Positions 36,250 through 45,142 of a DNA stretch of 64,000 nucleotides are shown here, piece after piece. The stretch comes from Polyangiaceae bacterium (lineage in GTDB: Bacteria > Myxococcota_A > Polyangia > Polyangiales > Polyangiaceae). Every line of letters begins with the position of its first letter. The first letter of the stretch is position 1. The position numbers and the translations under genes are program-made. Below the pieces are notes generated by a model. That model did no database searches. It saw only the letters and a list, made by a program, of their open reading frames with translations, and had not been told where the DNA came from. Location: the NCBI GenBank assembly GCA_019637295.1, contig JAHBVX010000002.1, forward strand, positions 992,001 to 1,056,000, written 5' to 3'.

Positions 36250-38069
36250 TCTCGGCGGCCTCGCACCTGCCGCAGCTCGAGAAGTACGAGGTGCTCGAGG
36301 AGATCGGTCACGGCGGCATGGCGACGGTGTACCGGGCGCGGGATCGGCGCCTCGAGCGCGACGTCGCGGTCAAGGTCATTCACCGGCATTTGCGCGAGAA
36401 CGGCGAGGTGGCGGCGCGCTTCACCAGCGAGGCCCGGGCCGTGGCCAAGCTCAAGCACCCCAACATCGTGGAGGTGTACGACGTCTCCGACGACGGCGAT
36501 CCGGAGCGGTACCTGATCGTCGAGCTGGTGGATGGCACGACCTTGCGCAAGCTGCTGCAGGATCGCAAGCACCTGCCGGCCGAGATCGCCGCCGTCGTCG
36601 CGCTCGAGGTGGGCTCGGCGCTGCAGCACGCGCACGAGCAGGGCGTCGTGCACCGCGACGTCAAGCCCGAGAACGTCCTCGTCAGCCTGCGCGGACCGAC
36701 CAGCAGCCGGGACGCAGACCGTCAGAAAGACGCGGTGCACGCGCGCATCAAGATCACCGACTTCGGTATCGCCAAACTGCTGGACGCCCAGGGTGTGACC
36801 AGCACCGGGCAGGTGCTGGGCTCGCCGGCTCACATGGCGCCCGAGCAGATCGAGGGCGGCGAGGTCACCGCCCGTGCCGACGTGTTCGGGCTCGGCGTGC
36901 TGCTGTACGAGTGCATGGTCGGACGCTTGCCCTTCGAGGGCAAGAACCCGGCGCAGGTGCTGCGCCGGGTGCTCGACGGCACCTTCACCGTCCCCGAGCG
37001 CGCGCGACCGGGGGTCGGGCAGCGCTTCAGTCGCATCATCGAGCGAGCCCTCAGCCGCGAGGCCGAGGCGCGCTACCCGTCCGTCGCGGAGTTGTGCGAC
37101 GCGCTGAAGGCCGAGCTCGAGCGCGTGGGCTTCGGCGAGCCACGGCGCGAGCTGTCGGACTACTTGAACGACCCGGTCGGCTACGAGCGCGACTTCGTCG
37201 ACCGCATCGTGCCCAAGCTCGTGGAGCTCGGACGCGCCGCGCGCAGCCGGCGGGACATCCCGGAGGCGTCGGCGGAGTTCAATCGCGCGCTCGCCCTGCG
37301 CCCAGGCGATCAAGAGCTCGTCGAGCAGGTCGCGGGCATGGAGCGCCGCGAGCGAGCGAAGCGCGTCCTCGGGCGAGTCGGCGCCATCGCCGCGGGCAGC
37401 GCCGCGCTCGGCCTGTTGGCCTATGGCGTGACGCGGCAGGCGCGCTCCTCTCGCGCCGCGGCGCCGGAGGTCACCTCCGAGCCGCTCACGGTGCGTTCGT
37501 CGCTCCCGGTGTTGGTGCCGCCCAAGCTCACCGCGACGCCAAAGCCCGAGCCGCCAGCGTCCGCCGCGCCCAAGTCGGCGCCCGTGGGGCGGTTCGTCGC
37601 CGCGCCGCCAGCCAGCGCAGCGCCCGTGACCCAGCTGGTGCAGGTGGTGATCCAGGGCGCCAAGGGCAAGCTGCTGATCGACGGCGTCGAGCGTCCCTGG
37701 ATGGGTCAACAGCATGAGCTGACCCTGGGGAAGCACACCTTCGAGGTGGTGCCGCCCACGGCCGAGTGCTGCGTCCCCAAGCCGCCCGTTGAGCGCGAAA
37801 TCAGGGCCAAGGACGGCGTGCTCTACATCAGCCTGTCGCTCCCCTTCAAGGACGCATCCATCACCCTGGTAGGCGATCCCGGCGCCCAGGCGACCTGCCG
37901 CCTGCTCTTCCCGGACACCCTCGAGGTCGGGCAGACTCGCCGGGTGGCGATCCCGGGCCCCGACCCGGTGGCGAAGGGCACATGCACCATCACGGGCCCC
38001 GAAGGTACGCCCAAGAGCGTGCAAGTCGAGCTGTCGCCGGGCGCGGTGCGGACGCTGACCTGGCCGTGA
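36246..38069 (+). CDS. Ser/Thr protein kinase with membrane anchor and PEGA-like domain
   Basis: The 607-residue protein has a complete Hanks-type kinase domain (about residues 12-275): GHGGMATVY loop, VAVKVI lysine, HRDVKPEN catalytic loop, DFGIAKL, and SPAHMAPEQ. A TPR-like segment (RRDIPEASAEFNRALALRP) follows, then one transmembrane helix near residue 380, a Pro/Ala linker and an extracytoplasmic domain with QGAKGKLLIDGVERPW, resembling PEGA or similar beta modules. The GTG start at 36246 overlaps the pyk stop (GTGA). It should sense something outside the inner membrane and phosphorylate cytoplasmic targets; pyruvate kinase is a natural candidate by context only. Confidence 0.93.
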   Translation: MISAASHLPQLEKYEVLEEIGHGGMATVYRARDRRLERDVAVKVIHRHLRENGEVAARFTSEARAVAKLKHPNIVEVYDVSDDGDPERYLIVELVDGTTLRKLLQDRKHLPAEIAAVVALEVGSALQHAHEQGVVHRDVKPENVLVSLRGPTSSRDADRQKDAVHARIKITDFGIAKLLDAQGVTSTGQVLGSPAHMAPEQIEGGEVTARADVFGLGVLLYECMVGRLPFEGKNPAQVLRRVLDGTFTVPERARPGVGQRFSRIIERALSREAEARYPSVAELCDALKAELERVGFGEPRRELSDYLNDPVGYERDFVDRIVPKLVELGRAARSRRDIPEASAEFNRALALRPGDQELVEQVAGMERRERAKRVLGRVGAIAAGSAALGLLAYGVTRQARSSRAAAPEVTSEPLTVRSSLPVLVPPKLTATPKPEPPASAAPKSAPVGRFVAAPPASAAPVTQLVQVVIQGAKGKLLIDGVERPWMGQQHELTLGKHTFEVVPPTAECCVPKPPVEREIRAKDGVLYISLSLPFKDASITLVGDPGAQATCRLLFPDTLEVGQTRRVAIPGPDPVAKGTCTITGPEGTPKSVQVELSPGAVRTLTWP

Positions 38070-38161
38070 GCCAACCTGGCTCGCCGCTCGGTTCGGGAAC
38101 TACGGGTTGACGCGGAGGGAAGGGACGGTCGAACCTTCGGGCCGAATCAGGTCCGCTCCGG

Positions 38162-39124
38162 ATGCGTTTTCAGGCCCTCCGACTCGCCACGCTCGCTGCC
38201 CTCGCGTGCTGCCTCGAGGCCCCCGTTGCGAGGGCGCAGCCCGGGGTCGAGCTGTCGGACGAGGCCAAGCTCTCGCGCGGGGTGGGGCTGTTCGAGTCGG
38301 GCCGCTACGCCGAGTGCGTCACCGAGTTCCGGCGTCTGCTCGGCCCCGGGTCGACGGAGCTCGACGAGCCGGACGTGATCGAGCGGGCGCGCATCTACTT
38401 CGCCGCCTGCTTGATGGCGGCCGGCAAGGAGAAGGACGCTGACGACCAGTTCCGCGAAGCGATCCGCGAGAGCCCGCAGATGCGCGGCCCCGACAGGCTG
38501 ATGTTCCCTCAAGAAGTGATCGATCGCTTTCTGCAGGTGCGCGACTCGATGCTCACCGAGATCAAGAAGTCCGAGGAAGAGCGGCTGCGCCAGGCCCGCG
38601 CGGCAGCCGAGGCGGCTGCGCAGCGCCGGGCTCGCGAGCGCGACCGGGTGGCGAGGCTCGAGCGGCTCGCGTCCGAGGAGACGGTCGTGACCCAGAATCG
38701 CCGCTTCATCGCGGCCATCCCCTTCGGCGTGGGCCAGTTCCAGAATGGCGACACGGCCCTCGGCTATCTGTTCCTCGGCACCGAGGTGGCGTTGGCGGGC
38801 ACGGCGCTCGGCGCCATGATCGTGCAGCTCAACCTCAACGCGCGCATCGACGACGCGGACGCTCCCGTCACGGACGAGCTGAACGCGAACCTGAAGACCG
38901 CCCAAGACGTGCTGCTCTTCTCCAGCTGGGGATTCTTGGCTGTGGCCGCCGCGGGCATCGTCGAGGCGCAGCTGTCCTTTCAACCCCAGGTGACGAGCAC
39001 GCGACCGAGGGCGCTGCCCCGCGAGCTCAGGCCCGCGTCCTCCCGCGCCTCGGAGGCCTTCGTCCGGCCCGGGGTGCTCCCGGCGCCCGGGGGGCTCGGA
39101 CTGGGCGTGTTCGGTCGTTTCTGA
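38162..39124 (+). CDS. TPR-type secreted or envelope protein
   Basis: A Sec signal peptide (ALRLATLAALACCLEAPVARA) is followed by a TPR-like start (SRGVGLFESGRYAECVTEFRRLL), an Arg/Ala/Glu-rich coiled coil at about residues 130-170 and two hydrophobic helices near 190-225 and 255-275 (AVAAAGIVEAQLSF). The 320-residue protein ends in the aromatic GVFGRF. The layout suggests an inner- or outer-membrane-associated helper protein. I do not recognise a family. TTGACG at 38107-38112 is a good -35-like hexamer, but no clear -10 follows. Confidence 0.72.
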   Translation: MRFQALRLATLAALACCLEAPVARAQPGVELSDEAKLSRGVGLFESGRYAECVTEFRRLLGPGSTELDEPDVIERARIYFAACLMAAGKEKDADDQFREAIRESPQMRGPDRLMFPQEVIDRFLQVRDSMLTEIKKSEEERLRQARAAAEAAAQRRARERDRVARLERLASEETVVTQNRRFIAAIPFGVGQFQNGDTALGYLFLGTEVALAGTALGAMIVQLNLNARIDDADAPVTDELNANLKTAQDVLLFSSWGFLAVAAAGIVEAQLSFQPQVTSTRPRALPRELRPASSRASEAFVRPGVLPAPGGLGLGVFGRF

Positions 39125-39132
39125 GGAGGGCG

Positions 39133-40035
39133 CTAGCCCGTCAGGGGCTCGCACGCCACACGCTCGCGCTCGGCGGCGTCCTCGAGCGGCTCGAACGCCG
39201 ACCGCTCGACGTTACAGCGGTCGACGCCGAGCAAGCGCAGCAGCAGCCACGGGGGCGGCAGGCCGAGCTCCGGCGCGCTCGCGAAGACCCGGGCGAGTTC
39301 GCGGGCGTAGGCCCGCGAGAGCTCGAGCGTCCCGATCCCGTCGAAGGCGCGCGCCTTGGGCCGGCTGGCCAGCGGCAGGAGGGTCAGACTCAGGAACAGC
39401 GCGCGCTGCACGAACCGCAGTCGCCATCGAGCACCGCGTGAGCTCCGGCCCAGCACTCGGCGCAGGAAGTGCACGTTGAGCGGCACGTGGAACGCCTCGT
39501 CCCGGGTGAGGATGGTCAGCATCTGCCGGGCGGGGAGGTGGCGTACTCGCCCGAGCGCCAGCCGGTAGGTCGTCGAGCCGATGGTCTCGAACATCAGGTT
39601 CGTCAGCAGGATCGTCTCCATGCGCTTGGCGCTACCGTACAAAAGGTAGAGCGTGCGCGTGACCTTGCCCATGGGCTTGATCTCGCCGCCGAGGAAGGCC
39701 AGAAACTCCGTGAGCAGCTCGCGATGCCAGCCCTCCTCGTCGCCGTATAGGCGCAGCACCTCCGCCAGCTCTGGATCCAGCTCTCTGACCTCCGCGGCCA
39801 GCTCGTGCGCCTGACGCAGGCCGCTCTCCTCGGCGCGGAAGGCCGCGTTGAAGAAGCGCACCGCAGCCGCGCGTTCCGCTTCGCTCTCGAAGCGGATGGG
39901 CTCGGTCATCGCGATGTGGGCGTCGGTTCGCTCGGCGCGGCGTCGCAGGGTCTCGAGCCACCAGCGGGTCGGTCTGTCCTCCGTGCGCGCCAACGCCCAC
40001 TCACCGCTTCCGCATGGCGACGATGTAGAAGCCAC
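39133..40035 (-). CDS. Ferritin-like diiron protein
   Basis: This protein has a four-helix ferritin-like core with the diiron ligands visible as FRAEESGLRQAHEL, GDEEGWHREL (ExxH), LTNLMFETIGSTTYR and TRDEAFHVPLNVHF (second ExxH). Such proteins act as oxygenases, hydroxylases or oxidases; the substrate is unknown. Basic helices follow, and hydrophobic ALFLSLTLLPLA may bind membrane. The start is uncertain. The ATG at 40035 overlaps the upstream methyltransferase gene by 35 bp, while the ATG at 39909 would still leave the ferritin core intact; the intervening RPTRWWLETLRRR looks like coding sequence, so I keep the longer form. Confidence 0.78.
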   Translation of the reverse strand: MASTSSPCGSGEWALARTEDRPTRWWLETLRRRAERTDAHIAMTEPIRFESEAERAAAVRFFNAAFRAEESGLRQAHELAAEVRELDPELAEVLRLYGDEEGWHRELLTEFLAFLGGEIKPMGKVTRTLYLLYGSAKRMETILLTNLMFETIGSTTYRLALGRVRHLPARQMLTILTRDEAFHVPLNVHFLRRVLGRSSRGARWRLRFVQRALFLSLTLLPLASRPKARAFDGIGTLELSRAYARELARVFASAPELGLPPPWLLLRLLGVDRCNVERSAFEPLEDAAERERVACEPLTG

Positions 40036-40777
40036 CGAATCGCTTCAGCGGCGAGTCGCAGAGCACCTTCTCGGTGAGCCGAAACAGGCGCCGCGCTGCC
40101 GGCAGCTTCATCAGTCGGGCGAAGGGGATGGCGATCCGAACGCCACGGCTGGCGACGATGTGGCAGCCCGCCGGCACGAGCCGCCGGATCGCGCGCGGCG
40201 AATCGTAGCGCGTGTACACGTGACTCTCGTGTGTGCCGTCGGCGATCTTGCCCGCGGGGCCGTAGCGCTTGGCTAGCGCGCGAAAGGAGTGGGGGTTGTA
40301 GAACTCCGCGATCACGGTCCCGCCGGGACGGGTCACGCGGGCCATCTCGGACAGCGCAGTCTCAATGTCCGGGACGTGGGAGAGCACCTTGAACGAGCAC
40401 GTCACGTCGAAGGACGCGTCCGGGAAAGGAATGTCCGTCGCGGAGCCCTCCCGCACGTCGAGCCCCCGCGCCTCGGCGTGCTTCAGCATGCCGGGCGACA
40501 GATCGATGCCTTGGGCGGACTTCGCGAAGCGCACCAGGCGGGTGAGCACCAGCCCGGTGCCGCAGCCCACCTCGAGGATCGTCTTGCCGCGGCCGAAGCG
40601 CTCGACGAAGGAGGTCTCGAGCTCGTCGAGCAGCTCGTGGTAGCCCCCGGGGTCGTTGTCGCCGCGGTGGGCTTCGTACCCTTCGCTGAAGGCGTCGTAG
40701 TATGCGCGGTTGGAGTCGTGGCTCCCGGAGGCGTCCATCGCGCGGCGCAAGGTGTCAACGATCGCGGCCTTCGGCAA
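40001..40777 (-). CDS. SAM-dependent class I methyltransferase
   Basis: The 258-residue protein has the class I Rossmann motifs: motif I ILEVGCGTGLVLTRL near residue 67, the acidic position in AQGIDLSPGML, SATDIPFPDASFDVTCSFKVLSHVPD as motifs II-III, and TRPGGTVIAEFYNPHS. It resembles UbiE/Methyltransf_11 enzymes that act on small molecules or lipids. The first in-frame start is TTG at 40777, which has a TAGGGC box 9 nt upstream; ATG at 40738 is the alternative. It lies upstream of the ferritin-like gene with overlapping ends, so both may modify the same metabolite. Confidence 0.86.
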   Translation of the reverse strand: MPKAAIVDTLRRAMDASGSHDSNRAYYDAFSEGYEAHRGDNDPGGYHELLDELETSFVERFGRGKTILEVGCGTGLVLTRLVRFAKSAQGIDLSPGMLKHAEARGLDVREGSATDIPFPDASFDVTCSFKVLSHVPDIETALSEMARVTRPGGTVIAEFYNPHSFRALAKRYGPAGKIADGTHESHVYTRYDSPRAIRRLVPAGCHIVASRGVRIAIPFARLMKLPAARRLFRLTEKVLCDSPLKRFGGFYIVAMRKR

Positions 40778-40846
40778 CCCCTGGTCGCCCTAGGCCCGAG
40801 AAAATCGCCGCTTTGGTGCTGGATTTCGGTCACGAAACGGCCGCGC

Positions 40847-40897
40847 GCCGCCACCCACGGGGGTCATGTCCAGCGCCCCCGTGGGTGAATTGGCGGC
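40847..40897. promoter_or_regulatory. Large inverted repeat upstream of the kinase-cytochrome operon
   Basis: GCCGCC-ACCCACGGGGG (40847-40863) pairs with CCCCCGTGGGT (40876-40886), five unpaired bases, and GGCGGC (40892-40897), with a 12-nt centre TCATGTCCAGCG. The inner 12 bp are perfect. It ends 20 bp before a TAGGCT -10 box, covering the -35 region, so an operator for a dimeric regulator is the simplest reading; a hairpin in a divergent transcript is an alternative. Confidence 0.6.
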
Positions 40898-40917
40898 GGT
40901 CCTCGCGGCGGGTCGGC

Positions 40918-40923
40918 TAGGCT
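40918..40923 (+). promoter_or_regulatory. Putative -10 box of the kinase-cytochrome operon (TAGGCT)
   Basis: TAGGCT lies about 50 nt before the ATG at 40974. The same hexamer precedes the genes at 13332 and 24105. The -35 region has no consensus hexamer and lies against the large inverted repeat, compatible with an activator-dependent promoter. Confidence 0.4.
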
Positions 40924-40973
40924 CTCGTGCGCCGGGAGCACCTCTCGGCCCGTCATCCGTACAAGGGCAGACC

Positions 40974-42155
40974 ATGGAGCGCATCGGGGAGTACCTCGTC
41001 CGACGACTGGTGGGGGAGGGGGGCATGGGCAAGGTCTACGAGGCCGAGGAGCGGCTCTCCAAGCGACGCGTCGCCCTCAAGGTCCTGCGGCCCGAGCTCG
41101 CCCGCTCGGAGGAGGGTCGGCGCCTGTTCCTCAACGAGATGACCATCCTGGCCCACCTCGATCATCCGAACATCGTGCGCTGCCTGGCCTGCACCGAGAG
41201 CGACGATCAGCTCGTGATGGCGCTCGAGTTGCTCGAGGGTCGCACCCTGCGGGAGGTGCTCACCGAGCACGGCGCGCTCGCGTGGGAGGACGCCGTCGGC
41301 ATCGCCGTTCAGATCACGGGCGCCCTCGCCGCCGCGCACCGCCAGCAGCCGCCGATCGTGCACCGGGATCTGAAGCCGGAGAACGTGATGGTGCTCGCGG
41401 ACGGCACCGTGAAGGTGATGGACTTTGGCATCGCCAAGGTGATGCAAGCGCTCAGCAAGACGACCACCCACAGCGTGGGCACGCTGCAGTACATGAGCCC
41501 GGAGCAGATCGACGCTACCGGCGTCGACGGTCGGAGCGATCTGTACGCCCTCGGCCTGGTGCTGTACGAGATGCTCACCGGCAAGGCCCCGTTCGAGAGC
41601 GCGTCGCCGCGCGAGCTGCTGAATCTGCAGTGCACCGCGCCGGCGCCGCCGCTGCCCGACTCGGTGCGGGGCTCGCTGCCGCGCGGCGTGGACCGGCTCC
41701 TGTTCGAGCTGCTCGAGAAGAAGCCCGATGACAGACCGCAGACGGCTGCGGACGTGCTGCACGATCTCGAGCCGTTCGCGCCCGCCGTCGCGCGGTCGCC
41801 GCGGGCTGCGGGCGGCGAGCGCAGCAGCCAGGAGGTCTCGGCGCGGTCCGCCGCTCCCCGCACTCAGCCCCTGGAGTCCCGGGACACGCTCGAGAGCGCA
41901 GCCAGCGATCCGGGCGAACGCCCGCAGGGCTCGACCGCCGAGCGACCGTCGCCGCGGGCCGACACCATCGCCCTCGTGGAGCGGGCCACCGCCGCCCGTG
42001 AGATCGAGACCCGCGTAGGCCTCGCGGTGGTGCTCGGACTCAGCCTCTTGGCCGCGGTCGTGACGTACTTCGCCCGAGCCAGCAGCACTCCCGCCACCCC
42101 CGCTCTCGAGGCGCCCACGGCCAGCGCAGCGCGGGGCGCGGTGACCGTTCCGTGA
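40974..42155 (+). CDS. Transmembrane Ser/Thr protein kinase
   Basis: The 393-residue protein has a full Hanks-type kinase domain at residues 7-270: GEGGMGKVYEAE glycine loop, catalytic lysine K36 (VALKVL), HRDLKPEN at 130-137, DFGIAKV from D150, and MSPEQIDATG. A Ser/Ala/Pro/Arg linker of about 75 residues leads to a single membrane helix at about 346-366 and a short periplasmic tail. With no real sensor domain of its own, it probably works with partners. The TGA overlaps the GTG of the pseudokinase-cytochrome gene (GTGA). It is the first gene of the four-gene redox operon; its likely substrates are the products of that operon. Confidence 0.93.
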   Translation: MERIGEYLVRRLVGEGGMGKVYEAEERLSKRRVALKVLRPELARSEEGRRLFLNEMTILAHLDHPNIVRCLACTESDDQLVMALELLEGRTLREVLTEHGALAWEDAVGIAVQITGALAAAHRQQPPIVHRDLKPENVMVLADGTVKVMDFGIAKVMQALSKTTTHSVGTLQYMSPEQIDATGVDGRSDLYALGLVLYEMLTGKAPFESASPRELLNLQCTAPAPPLPDSVRGSLPRGVDRLLFELLEKKPDDRPQTAADVLHDLEPFAPAVARSPRAAGGERSSQEVSARSAAPRTQPLESRDTLESAASDPGERPQGSTAERPSPRADTIALVERATAAREIETRVGLAVVLGLSLLAAVVTYFARASSTPATPALEAPTASAARGAVTVP

Positions 42156-45142
42156 AGACCCCCGAGCAGGCCGGGCTCGAGCTCCTGTCACCGCTGCCGC
42201 CCCTCGGGCGCGCGGTGACGCGCCACGCGCTCGGCTCGGGCGGCGAGCTGTGGCGAGTCGACGACGCGGAGTTGGCCAGCAAGCTCGAGCGCTTCGGTCG
42301 CCTGGGCCTCGGACGCTTTGGGCCGTCGGGGCACGACGACCAGGGCGCGTGGCTGGTGCGAGGCTCGGCCGAGCCCACCCTCTCGACGTGGCTCTCGTCG
42401 CGCGAGCGCGTCACCGCGAGCGAGGCAGCGCCGCTGCTGCTCGCCCTGGCGCAGTGCCTGGAGCGCGTGGAGGCCGAGTCGATGTTTCCGGGCCCCCTCG
42501 GCCCCGACACGGTCACGGTGCGCGGCCCCGCGCTGGTCGAGCTCGGCTGCGACCCGCTGGTCTTCACGCTCGTGGGCGCCGGCGCCGAGGCGAGCCGAGC
42601 CACCGACGCGTCCGCCGGCTCGCCGCGCTGGACGCCGCCGGAGCAAGCCGAAGGAGCCCCTTGGAACAACGCGGCCAATCGCTACGTGCTGGGACTCATC
42701 GCCTACCGCATGCTCGCCGGCGAGCACCCCTTCGCCGGTCGTGGGCTGCGGCTGGCCCTCGAGGCGCGCGCCGCTCGCCCACCGCCACCCTTCCCGCCCG
42801 AGGTGGCGCGCGCGCTGCCCGCGGGGCTGCAGGCGCTGTGTTTGCGGCTCCTGGACCCAACGCCCGCGGAGCGACCCAGCAGCGCCGCGGAGATCGTGGC
42901 TCGGCTCCGCTCACTCGACGCCGTCGGCGCGCAGCCCGCCGCAGGGCAGCGCTCCGACCCGCGCCCCGCCCCTGCTGCTCGGACCGAGGCGAAACCGCGA
43001 GCCACCGGAGCCGCAGCCTCCCCGCCGCCGAGGCGCGCGCTGCCTGCGGGCGCGCTTGGGCTACTGCTCGCCGGCGCGCTCGGCGCTCTCTTCTATGTCC
43101 TGCTCACCCGCGGGGAGGGGTCGCCGGCCGAGCCGCTCGCGCCTCGCGCACCGTTGCTCGCCGCGACGGCCCGCGCGGACGACTGCGCGAGCTGTCACCC
43201 TCGACAGGTCGGCGAGTGGAAGCGCTCGGTGATGGCGCACTCGGTCAAGAGTCCGCTCTTCCTCGCGCTCGAGATGCTGATCCAGGAGCAAGTGGGGCGC
43301 GACTTCGACTGCCCCAACGGCGCGGGGATCCTGCGCAAGCTCGATCCGCAGACGGCCTGTCGAGATCGCGCCAGCCGCGTGCCGGTGACGGGGTCGGGTG
43401 GAGAGCACTGGTGCGTCAACTGTCACGCCCCCGCGGAGAACCTCGCCCCTACGGTGCCCGCCTGGGACGGCCGTCGCGCCGGCGCGCCCAATCCGACCCT
43501 GGAGCAAGCCCTCGACGCCCGCGCCATGGAGGGCATCTCGTGCGTGTTCTGTCACCAGGTGCACGGCCCCGTCACGCCCGGCGCGCTTGCGCGTGGCGAC
43601 TACGAGGGCAATCCGTCGTGGATCAGCAGCGTGACGGGTCGTCGCTTCCTGGCGCGTCCAGAGGACGCGCGTGGTGTCCACGGCATCGCCAACAGCGGCT
43701 ATCGACTCGATCCGAACCTGCTGTTTGGGGGCAGCGCGGAAATGGTCGGGGGCGGGGTGCACTCCAGGCCCAGCGCCGAGGCCAAGCGCTACCTGGGGTC
43801 GAGCGAGTTCTGTGGGGCTTGTCACGACGTGCGCCTGTTCGGCAGCGACGTGATCGGAGTGCGCGAGCGCGGCGAGCACTTCAAGCGACTGCGCAACGCC
43901 TACAGCGAGTGGCACGCGTGGGCCGAAGCGGAGCGCCGCTCGGGGCGCACTGCCGCGAGCTGTCAGGACTGTCACATGAGCAACTACCCCGGCGTGTGCG
44001 TGCGGCTCGAGCCCGGCAGTCCGGCGCCGGTAGGGGGTAACGCGAGCGCCCTCGATCGCGCCTGCCCGCCGGGGACGCGCTTCGAAGCGCGCGCGCCCGG
44101 CGACTACCCGCTCGCGCGCGTCGCCACCAGCTCGGGCTCGGCCACGCCCGTGCGCCCGCACTACTTCTCGGGCGTGGACGTGCCGCTCTCCGCCCACTTT
44201 CCCGACGAGCTCGTGGACGAGCCCACGGTGGACACCTTCGGTATCCCGCAAGGCGGCAAGAGCCGACGCGATCTATTGCTGGCCGCCAGCGTGTCCCTCT
44301 CCCTGGGCGAGGCGCGCCGGCGGGGACGGCAGCTCGAGCTGCCGGTGGTGATCGAGAACGTGGGCGCCGGGCACCGCATCCCGGCGGGCTTCTCCCAGGA
44401 ACGCGAGCTGTGGGTGCACCTGGTGGTGCGCGACGCGGGCGGGCGGGTCGTGTACGAGGTGGGACGCGTCGACCGCGGCGACGAGGATCTGCGAGACAAG
44501 GTCTTCTTGCGGGTCAACACCGACGATCGCTTCACCGACGGGCAGGGCAGACCCCAGGGCGTGTTCGGCGCCGACGTGAGCGACGGTCCCGACGTCCCGC
44601 GTTGGGATCCGGATCCCGCGCTGGGCGGCCGCCACTTCCAGGGCAGGGGGCTGGTGAACTTCCAGAACGGCTTCCTGCGCTGCGTGGTGTGCATCGGCAG
44701 CGTCGACTCCCGCGGGCGATGCCAGCCTCTACCGGGCCAAGATCGAACCCGGGCGGATCGCTACGCGGACGGCAGCTACGACATCGACACCGGCGAGTGC
44801 GTCAGCAACCTGCGCGGAGAGAATGCGCTGTTCGAGACCTACTTCCCCGTGGGCGCGCTGGACGCTTCGCGTGGCGTGCTCAAGGCGCCGGATGCCATCA
44901 TCGATCGGCGCTCCCTCGCGCCCAAGCAGCCGGTCACCTTCGTGTATCAGCTGTCGGTGGGCACGGGCAGTGAGCTGACGGTCGAGGCCCGGCTGCTCTT
45001 TCGGGCCTTTCCGCCCTTCTTGCTCCGGGCGTTCATCGACTACGAGCGGCGCAAGCGTCCCGGCAGGCCCCTCATCGACGCAGCAGCGCTCGAGCGGCTC
45101 GAGGTGGTCGAGCTGTCGCGCCTGACTCGGACGATTCCATGA
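42152..45142 (+). CDS. Pseudokinase-transmembrane-pentaheme cytochrome c fusion
   Basis: The 996-residue protein joins two unrelated halves. Residues 1-265 follow a kinase C-lobe layout (GSPRWTPPEQAEG, YVLGLIAYRMLAGEHPFAGRG, LLDPTPAERPSSAAEIVARL), but the catalytic loop reads GPLGPDTVTV instead of HRDLKPxNxxV and no DFG or lysine is found, so it is a pseudokinase. A membrane helix at about 295-318 follows. The periplasmic part has five CxxCH heme c motifs at about residues 345, 421, 464, 554 and 604 and a degenerate sixth, CVVCI, at 844. A beta-rich region with VIENVGAGHRIPAG, common in multiheme cytochromes, lies between. GTG start overlaps the upstream kinase; the stop overlaps the next gene. 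Confidence 0.9.
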   Translation: MKTPEQAGLELLSPLPPLGRAVTRHALGSGGELWRVDDAELASKLERFGRLGLGRFGPSGHDDQGAWLVRGSAEPTLSTWLSSRERVTASEAAPLLLALAQCLERVEAESMFPGPLGPDTVTVRGPALVELGCDPLVFTLVGAGAEASRATDASAGSPRWTPPEQAEGAPWNNAANRYVLGLIAYRMLAGEHPFAGRGLRLALEARAARPPPPFPPEVARALPAGLQALCLRLLDPTPAERPSSAAEIVARLRSLDAVGAQPAAGQRSDPRPAPAARTEAKPRATGAAASPPPRRALPAGALGLLLAGALGALFYVLLTRGEGSPAEPLAPRAPLLAATARADDCASCHPRQVGEWKRSVMAHSVKSPLFLALEMLIQEQVGRDFDCPNGAGILRKLDPQTACRDRASRVPVTGSGGEHWCVNCHAPAENLAPTVPAWDGRRAGAPNPTLEQALDARAMEGISCVFCHQVHGPVTPGALARGDYEGNPSWISSVTGRRFLARPEDARGVHGIANSGYRLDPNLLFGGSAEMVGGGVHSRPSAEAKRYLGSSEFCGACHDVRLFGSDVIGVRERGEHFKRLRNAYSEWHAWAEAERRSGRTAASCQDCHMSNYPGVCVRLEPGSPAPVGGNASALDRACPPGTRFEARAPGDYPLARVATSSGSATPVRPHYFSGVDVPLSAHFPDELVDEPTVDTFGIPQGGKSRRDLLLAASVSLSLGEARRRGRQLELPVVIENVGAGHRIPAGFSQERELWVHLVVRDAGGRVVYEVGRVDRGDEDLRDKVFLRVNTDDRFTDGQGRPQGVFGADVSDGPDVPRWDPDPALGGRHFQGRGLVNFQNGFLRCVVCIGSVDSRGRCQPLPGQDRTRADRYADGSYDIDTGECVSNLRGENALFETYFPVGALDASRGVLKAPDAIIDRRSLAPKQPVTFVYQLSVGTGSELTVEARLLFRAFPPFLLRAFIDYERRKRPGRPLIDAAALERLEVVELSRLTRTIP

